A stretch of DNA of 64,000 nucleotides from Maniola hyperantus (Eukaryota; Arthropoda; Insecta; Lepidoptera; Nymphalidae): positions 1,240,001-1,304,000 of the forward strand of contig NC_048546.1 of assembly GCF_902806685.2 (NCBI RefSeq), read 5' to 3'. Position numbers and translations under genes: made by a program. Positions 57,373 to 64,000 of the stretch are shown here, piece after piece. Position 1 is the first letter of the stretch, and each line of letters starts with the position of its first letter. Under the pieces are notes generated by a model. That model had not been told where the DNA came from and ran no database searches. It worked only from the letters and a program-made list of their open reading frames with translations.

Positions 57373-58453
57373 AAGGTAACTGATACAAATAAGGCCTACC
57401 TTATTTAAATCGTTGATTACAAAATAGATATAGGTGTGTATCAAAAAAACTTCAATAAATTAGTATTAGATGTTTATTAATATCAAATTAATGGAGAAAA
57501 ACATTAGCAATATCTAATAAAATGAAGATAAAATCAACAATACAAAAACCTTAGCTAGTGGCCATAATAAGTTACGTCTGCCAAATAAGGCCTGTAAACT
57601 TTAAACTCATAAAATCTTGTTAAAAATCTATTTATTTAAAAAATTACTATTTTACAGCCTTTATTTGCCTTTTATATTTTGATAACTAAGCTTTTTATTA
57701 CAGTAATTTAACATTTATAAACACAGATGGCTTGTCAGACTTAAGCTCTCATATTAACAATAATATGAATAAACTATTAAAAAAAATATTGTCACTCGTA
57801 ATTAAATAAATAAAGCACACATTCTGTGAAAAAAAAACAGATTTTTTTACCAAAAAAAAAAAATTATAGGCCTTATTAAATTGCACTGCTGTATACAAGG
57901 CACTAAACTGCCGCTGCACGCTGCTAAGCTTTCTTCCGACCAAGTAGCACGTTTGGGAGCCTTTTTAGATTTAGTTATTCGTAGTACTTTGAGAGCTAGA
58001 CATCAAAATGCGTATTAAAATGCGGGATTTATATTAAGGCCTAGGGTTACAATTAAGGCCTAGGGCCTTATTCGGTACCTTACAAGATAAAATATAAAGT
58101 TCCATAATTCGTTCCATTATTCAAAATGATGAAAATGAAAGCAATAATTATCTAATATAATGGCTAAGGTATTATAACTACTTATTAGTTTATATAAAAT
58201 GTCAATATAAAACCTAATAACTTGCCTTGTTATTACGAAAATTTTATAGTGCGCCGCGGAAAACCCGACTTCCACAAAGAAGGTGTCGCAACAAGCTCAG
58301 GGAATAGGCGCAGGGCGCCTGAGCAGTTCGTACCTAATCACAGGGCCGTAGTATGTATGTGCGTGAAGAATCTTTTATGTTACATTTATTTAACCGGGTT
58401 TTCGGGAGAGTAGGCCTTTTTCGAGCATAGGCCTTATTTGTATCAAGTACCTT
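57373..58453. mobile_element. 1.08-kb element with AAGGCCT motifs, class unknown
   Basis: AAGGTAACTGATACAAATAA (then GGCCTA) at the left is inverted at the right (58428-58453) with two mismatches. Seven AGGCCT-type words lie within it, including a doublet at about 58036-58070. No open transposase frame; no second copy seen. Confidence 0.65.
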
Positions 58454-58676
58454 AGATTTATCTAAGTAGTAAGTACTAGTAGTTTATCTAATATCTACCC
58501 TAACACTCAAACAGTTTGCTAACAGCCATCCCGATAATGTTACAGCTCAGCCCGAGCTCTGAAATTAGCGCTAAAGTCAGTCTAAGCTTACCTTACAGAG
58601 GCGCATAATTGCCGCCACCTGTCCCTTGTTACCCGAGCGAGGTGTAGCTGTAGGTAACCTATTAGCTATTGCTTGC

Positions 58677-58770
58677 GACAGGTCAATATAGCAATCGGGG
58701 TATGTGGTGAGTCGTGCAGGGGGGGAGGGGGGAACGCCCGGCACACGTCCGCACTGTCATAGTTTTAGTT
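58677..58770. repeat. GC-rich palindromic repeat, truncated copy
   Basis: GACAGGTCAATATAGCAATC and a G-rich run, then CGGCACACGTCCGCACTGTC; only the left part of the 15515-type element. Confidence 0.5.
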
Positions 58771-59008
58771 ATTATATCTACTTACTTATATTTTAGTGTT
58801 ATGCGAGTCGCGGGCATCAGCTAGTAGATTAATAGTAGGTACACATAAAAAAATGCGTTCGCTTCGCTCGCGTTCATAGGTGCTTCTGTGTTGGTGATTT
58901 GATGCCGGGGATTTTTAGTTAGTGCACACTGGTGAAACTATAACTCCATTATGACTGCGCGCCTACTAGAGGGCGCCACGGTATTGATTGCACACGGGCG
59001 CTACATAG

Positions 59009-59150
59009 GTCGAGATGGCCATCGCGGTATGAGGCGGGGGTACGCCTCGCACACCCGCACGTCACCCGCACTCGCCCGCACCGAGTTTGTGCGGGGGCTG
59101 TGGTGTAGGTGTGCGGGGCATCCCCACCCCGATTGCCACCTCGACAACAA
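59009..59150. repeat. GC-rich palindromic repeat, copy 3
   Basis: AGGTCGAGATGGCCATCGCG to CCCCGATTGCCACCTCGAC. Confidence 0.6.
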
Positions 59151-59351
59151 AGGTATCTTCAAATTCAATACCAAAGTACCTAAATAGGTATAGGTAAGTA
59201 GGTAAAAAGGTAGGTAGGTAACTAGGTACGAGGGCATAGAGTTAAGATAGGAACGAACAGAACAGATGACAAGATAAGTTGTAGTTAATAAAATCTAGAC
59301 TCAAGAGTTAGACTATTTTTGATGCCTCTACCAGCACAGGTAAGGTTAATA

Positions 59352-59685
59352 TGACGACCTCCCTGGCGCAGTGGTAAGCACTGTGGTCTTATTAGTGGGA
59401 GGTCCCGGGTTCGATTCCAGGCAGGGATTTGGAATTTTATAATTTCTAAATTTCTTGTCTGGTCTGGTGGAAGGCTTCGGCCGTGGCAGTTACCCTACCG
59501 GCAAAGCCGTGCCGCCAAGCGATTTAACGTTCCGGTACGACGATGCCGTGTAGAAGCCAAAGGGGCATGCGTTTATTAAAAACTGCCATACCCCTTCCAG
59601 GTTAGCCCGCTTCCATCTTAGACATCGTCACTTAGCACCAGGTGAGATTGCAGTCAAGGGCTAACTTGTATCTGAATTTAAAAAA
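59352..59685 (+). mobile_element. tRNA-headed SINE (TGGCGCAGTGG family)
   Basis: GACCTCCCTGGCGCAGTGGT, B box GGGTTCGATTCCAGGC, body with GGCTTCGGCCGTGGCAG, ending CTTGTATCTGAATTT and an A run. Confidence 0.88.
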
Positions 59686-59689
59686 AAAT

Positions 59690-60498
59690 GCCTGTAGTCA
59701 TTAAGGTTAATTTGCCATTAGTCAAAACGCGTGAGAAAAATCTATCAACAATACCTACCATAGATTATCTACTATATACTAGAAATAGATGTGCGACTCT
59801 AGATTTCTTTTTCAAAGTTACGCGTGTACTCACATCAAGAGGGCACTAAAAGCGCGCTAGGCGTGCGAGAGCGCGAAAATTTAAATGCTATTTAAATGTA
59901 CTTTACTAGAATATTTTATATTTTTGGAACACGTTTTAAATAAACATTAATAATTCCATTAACGTTTGTTTAAAACATGTTTAAAAATATATATTACAAG
60001 ACTATGACTCTTTGAGCTACTTAATTATAACTATATTATAGAAAGAAAAAGGTTTTAAGGTTTTGTAAATATTTATTATCATAAATTCGTAACTAGGTAG
60101 ATACATAAAATACAATAGAATAGAAAACAATACGAAGTGTATGTAAACACTATAAAATACATACCCAAATTCAAGACCCGCAAGATTGTGAAATAATTAC
60201 TATTCAAATTTAACATTTTCGGTTATTTACTTTTAATAATTTTCAAATTATTACCACAATTGGTGTATTTGTGTAGTCAGAAAACAATAAAATAATTGTT
60301 ATATGAGCCAAAGATAATTAACATAAAGCTAGCTTTAAGTTTTATTGTAATATTAAAAATAAAAAAAAATAACATAAATTATATTAAATAAAATTCCCTG
60401 TAAATAAACTGTAAAATAATAAACATAAATTATACTAAATCAAGTAATCAATAAAACCAATCTACTAGATTGATTTTATTGATGGGAATTTATGTTTA
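59690..60498. other. AT-rich spacer, no gene seen
   Basis: Low-complexity AT-rich sequence. The words TAACATAAATTATA recur (about 60369 and 60420) and an imperfect hairpin is near 60448-60485. No coding frame. Confidence 0.6.
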
Positions 60499-60875
60499 CT
60501 AGCTTATGCCCGCGATTTCGTTCGCGTGGACTACACAAATTTTGAACCCCTGTTTCACACACTTAGAGTTGATCTTTAACAATGAGATTTTAACATATGA
60601 GCTTAATAAAATATGTCATACTGCAAATTGCAAAAATATTAACTACAAAACTTTATAGACACTTCAAAACTGACAGAGTTTCATACAAACTTCAAACCCC
60701 TATTTTATCCCTTCAGGGGTTGAATTTTGAAAAATCCTTTCTTAGCGGACGCCTACGTTATAATAGCTATCTGCATGCCGAATTTCAGCGTGATCCGTCC
60801 AGTAGTTTGAGCTGTGCGTTGATAGATCAGTCAGTCAGTCAGTCAGTCAGTCACCTTTTCCTTTTATATATAGAT
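60499..60875 (-). mobile_element. Helitron-like copy with internal insertion
   Basis: ACTAGCTTATGCCCGCGATT at the left and a GTCAGTCAGTC tract then CTTTTATATATAGATT at the right. About 100 bp of unrelated sequence (about 60575-60690) interrupts it. Confidence 0.7.
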
Positions 60876-60892
60876 TATATTATATTTGACTA

Positions 60893-61125
60893 GTGCCACA
60901 AAGGCAGTAATATTAAAAACATAATTACACAAATTAATCACACAGGATTGGCAAGAGTCTGTGATCAATCTACAATTAACAATTTAATCCCCCATATTTG
61001 TTAAAAGGAATACAAAACAATTTACTAAAGAAAACAATTTAGTAAAGACTGCCAAACGGATATAGCTTCTGTTAGATATTGATGCAGAAGATGACTTACG
61101 AATGTGCAATAGTTGACAGAAGCTT
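60893..61125 (+). pseudogene. Broken P-element transposase fragment, inverted copy
   Basis: Blocks match the minus-strand transposase exon at 63120-64000 with gaps: AGTGCCACAAAGGCAGTAAT, TCTGTGATCAATCTACAATT, CCCCCATATTTGTTAAAAGG, ATATTGATGCAGAAGATGAC. The order is kept but pieces between are deleted, and the frame is lost. Orientation is opposite to the main copy. Confidence 0.88.
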
Positions 61126-61144
61126 GAATGATTCCCCTTATCTA

Positions 61145-61361
61145 AATATATAAAAGGAAAGGGTGACTGACTGACTGACTGACCTATCAACGCACAGCTC
61201 AAATTACTGGACGGATCGGGCTGAAATTTGGCATGCAGATAGCTATTTTGAAGTAGGCATCCGCTAAGAAAGGGTTTTTGAAAATTCAACCCCTAAGGGG
61301 GTGAAATAGGGGGTTGAAACTTGTGAAGTCCACGCGGACAAAGTCGCGAGCATAAGCTAGT
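61145..61361 (+). mobile_element. Helitron-like copy
   Basis: AAATATATAAAAGGAAAGGG to GTCGCGAGCATAAGCTAGTT; inserted between the two P-element copies. Confidence 0.8.
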
Positions 61362-61418
61362 TTTATCAAACGAAGTCTGTAATTCAACTACTGATTTCAT
61401 TAGATTGCATAAAATAGA

Positions 61419-64000
61419 TTATTTACCTTTATGTGTTTGATAATATCTCAACGCCTGAATTTTTATGCTATCATTTTCAGTATCTGAATTTTTACCTTTT
61501 AAAATTTTATTTACATTATTGCACCAGCTGTGAATAATCAATTTGATCACAAAATTTATTATATAATTTTTCAAATTGACTTTGTGTGTATCACATGTTA
61601 AAAAATCAAAACTTGTACTCTGATCAACTAATAATTTTATCATTTGACTTTTGCCACTTTTCCCAGGATCATTTTTTAACATGCTTTTTACTATTTTTAT
61701 TATATTTCTCACACAATTTGAAAAGTTACGCGAGGGTCGGTAAAGAGATCTCCTTGTGATATCGATAGAATGTATGTATTCATCTGCTTGAGGTGGGGTG
61801 GTGTCACACAATTCATTATTGCATTTTATACAAGATTTACACACATTCCTTTTTAGCTTTTTTATGACAAACCCTGTCACATACTTTTTAGTTTCAGAGA
61901 TTATTAATTTGTCTCCAATTTCTGAACTACTATCTGCCAAATTTTCTATACTTAGATCTGTATCCATTGGCTCATTGCTCATCGGGGGCTCTTTGATGTC
62001 ATTTTCTATCAAAAGACAATCTAAATTTTGTAACATTTTGTTAGGATCTTCCTCACAGTTAGCCCCTAATGAGTGACTTGAATTTAAATTATTTACAAGT
62101 AATGTTTTGTAAATACTTTCAAACTGCTGGCAGGTAGGGTTTGTGTTTCTAGCCCCGTGGCTCCTCACAGAGGAGAAAAAGTTTTCCACAGGATCTTGGT
62201 TAAAACAGCGCGTTAACAAACTAGTTACATTATGTTTTTCATTTAGATATAGCCACAATTCTTTCATAACTTTAATATTGTGGATCCAATTTTTAATTGA
62301 TGGAACCTGTTCATAACGAATACTTACTGTTCCATCTTTTTTTTTTGTTTCCATCTTAAATCGCATTGATTTTAATATTGGCACACTTTCATCCCATAAT
62401 TTAAAATGGTCAGAGTTCATTTTCAAACAATTTTTATATATTTTATGGGTCTTTTTATAAGACCCTCCATTAAAGGAGTCAAAAAGACGATCAAATAATA
62501 GCAGCAAGTCGGCTGTGTCAGCACACTCTTGTGGTAGTAAATTATTTTCTGAAAAAGAAAAAAGATTAAAAATTAAATACTTAAATAAATACTTAAATAT
62601 ATTTTTTTATACATAAATGTCAGGCCACATTTACATGGATTTGTAGCTGATGCTCGCGACTTCACCCGCGTGGATTTAGGTTTCTTAAAATCTATGAACT
62701 CTATGATTTTCAGAGAAAAAAGTAGTGTCCTTCCCTAAGAAGTTATTTGTATACCAAACGTCAAAATTGGGTGGGCTGTGGGTCGATTTCATAAAACCGG
62801 CATCAATCATTATTACAATCTCAGTTGTTGTGATTGGCTGAATTTGTGCGATTCTTGTTGCAACAATGCATTGTAGCCAATAGTGAGCTGGCGTCAACCA
62901 TTTATAATATTAGTATGGAGTTGTGGATGTTTTAAAGTTGCACTATCATCACATTACAGATGTAAAATAGCGCCATATATGTTGCTAATAAATAATTATT
63001 GAGAATAAGATTAGTCCTTGCTAGTCAAGTAGTACCAAAGTCTGATGAATTAATTCTAAAGTGAAGAAGGTCTTCAAATATCAGGTCTTTAAAAGTTTCA
63101 GAACATTAACAGTACTTACTTGCACAAAATCGTAGCGCTCCTGATACACGCTGACTAAAAACTTGTGCAGCATGTTTTACTTTCATCTTCGGAATTTTCT
63201 CTATGAGTACATGAGCTTCTGTTAACTTGTTGCACATTCGTAAGTCATCTTCTCCTGCATCAATATCTAACAGAAGCTTTAAATGTATCCATTTAGCAGT
63301 CTTTACTTCGTCCTCCTGTGTGAATCTTAATTCTTTTGTCAGTAAATTGTTTCGTATTCCTTTAAACAAATGTGGGGGATCAAATAAGGGGAATATATTA
63401 TTATTTTCTACAGCAAAACTACTATCCCTAGGCTCGTTGCCTAATCTAAGACAATCTACTTTAGTCTCTTTTATCAGCTCATTTATAACTTTGTTGTTAA
63501 TTGTAGATTGATCACAGACAGTTGAGACGACAGCCAATCCTGTTTGATTAATTTGTGTAATTATGTTTTTAATACACCTTTTTAATATTACTGCCTTTGT
63601 GGCACTTTTGCAAAACAAATAGCAAATTGGCTGTTTGAACTTAGCTTTTAGCCCCTTTATCATGAATACCAAAACATGGTCAGCAATATTCTCTGTAATT
63701 TCATTTCCCCCAAAATCTTCAAATCCGATTACTTGATCGAATGCTGTATTGAAATGTAGGGATGGAGACAAAGACATTTCATCAAAGATTAATACACATA
63801 ATCGTTGCTCCATCCCCAATTTGTCTGCCGCATTTTTCAAAAGTTTAATTATCGCAGGGTTTAAGCCTGGTTTAATTGTTATTTGTTTAAGGACATCCAG
63901 TAATGTTCGTTTTGATGGCAAAGTTAACATTTTTCTCAAAAAGTTATAGCCTTTTGGACTTTTCTTATATATCGAGAGTGACATTAATTTTTCTGCATGA
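61419..64000 (-). CDS. P-element/THAP9-type transposase, partial at window edge
   Basis: Cut-and-paste DNA transposase. Two exons joined in phase: 64000(open)-63120, and 62548-61419 (TAA, just after a possible donor AAAGGTAAAT, so a further exon is possible). Exon A has LSIYKKSPKGYNFLRKMLTL (family helix before the RNase H fold), LIFDEMSLSPSLHFN and STVCDQSTINNKVI (contexts of two catalytic Asp) and LFDPPHLFKGIRNNL. Exon B has NQDPVENFFSSVRSHGARNT, the C-terminal signature of P-type transposases. No internal stops across about 670 codons. The N-terminal THAP zinc finger would lie off the right edge. It could be a young transposon or a domesticated gene. Confidence 0.85.
62643..62919 (-). mobile_element. 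Helitron-like fragment in transposase intron
   Basis: TGATGCTCGCGACTTCACCC, a degraded body and TTTATAATATTAGTATGGAG at the right. It lies within the intron 62549-63119. Confidence 0.6.

Overview
This is nuclear DNA from an insect, very probably a moth or butterfly. It holds split genes with GT-AG introns, orthologues of conserved animal genes, and a dense, AT-rich load of short mobile elements. Several repeat families have the look common in Lepidoptera: Helitron-like elements ending CTAGT with the GACGAAGTCGCG motif, tRNA-derived SINEs and many TA-flanked MITEs. No base-by-base alignment could be run. Gene calls rest on reading exons, splice sites and codon phase by eye and comparing with known families.

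Five host genes are supported. (1) SCYL2 (+, 1-10403, its N-terminal exons lie left of the window) is a coated-vesicle pseudokinase in seven visible exons; its first visible intron holds a 4.7 kb composite insertion. (2) An SLC16/monocarboxylate-transporter-like gene (-, 17818-12983) has four exons; its last exon has two decayed tandem copies just downstream. (3) Van Gogh/Vang (+, 18583-25024), a planar cell polarity membrane protein, has six exons and ends in the PDZ-binding tail ETSV. (4) A single-pass leucine-rich-repeat membrane protein (-, 33212-31169) has two exons. (5) Integrator subunit 7 (-, about 54997 to 36782, probably ending at 34424) has 17 exons read directly plus one candidate terminal exon.

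SCYL2 and the transporter are convergent. The transporter and Vang are divergent, with 764 bp between their start codons. Vang and the LRR gene are convergent. The LRR gene and IntS7 lie head-to-tail on the minus strand. These neighbours have no evident shared pathway.

The rest is repeats: a 5S rRNA retro-pseudogene, a DIRS-like reverse transcriptase relic, a 5'-truncated LINE, at least six MITE families, nested insertions, a perfect 10-unit 35-bp minisatellite (30183-30536) and many Helitron-like copies. The right end (61419-64000) carries an open, two-exon P-element/THAP9-type transposase that runs off the window. Next to it, in inverted orientation, is a broken copy of the same gene. A recurring unexplained signal is a set of perfect hairpins with tiny loops and unrelated arms. 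Two of them can be compared with sister repeat copies and look like products of replication template switching.
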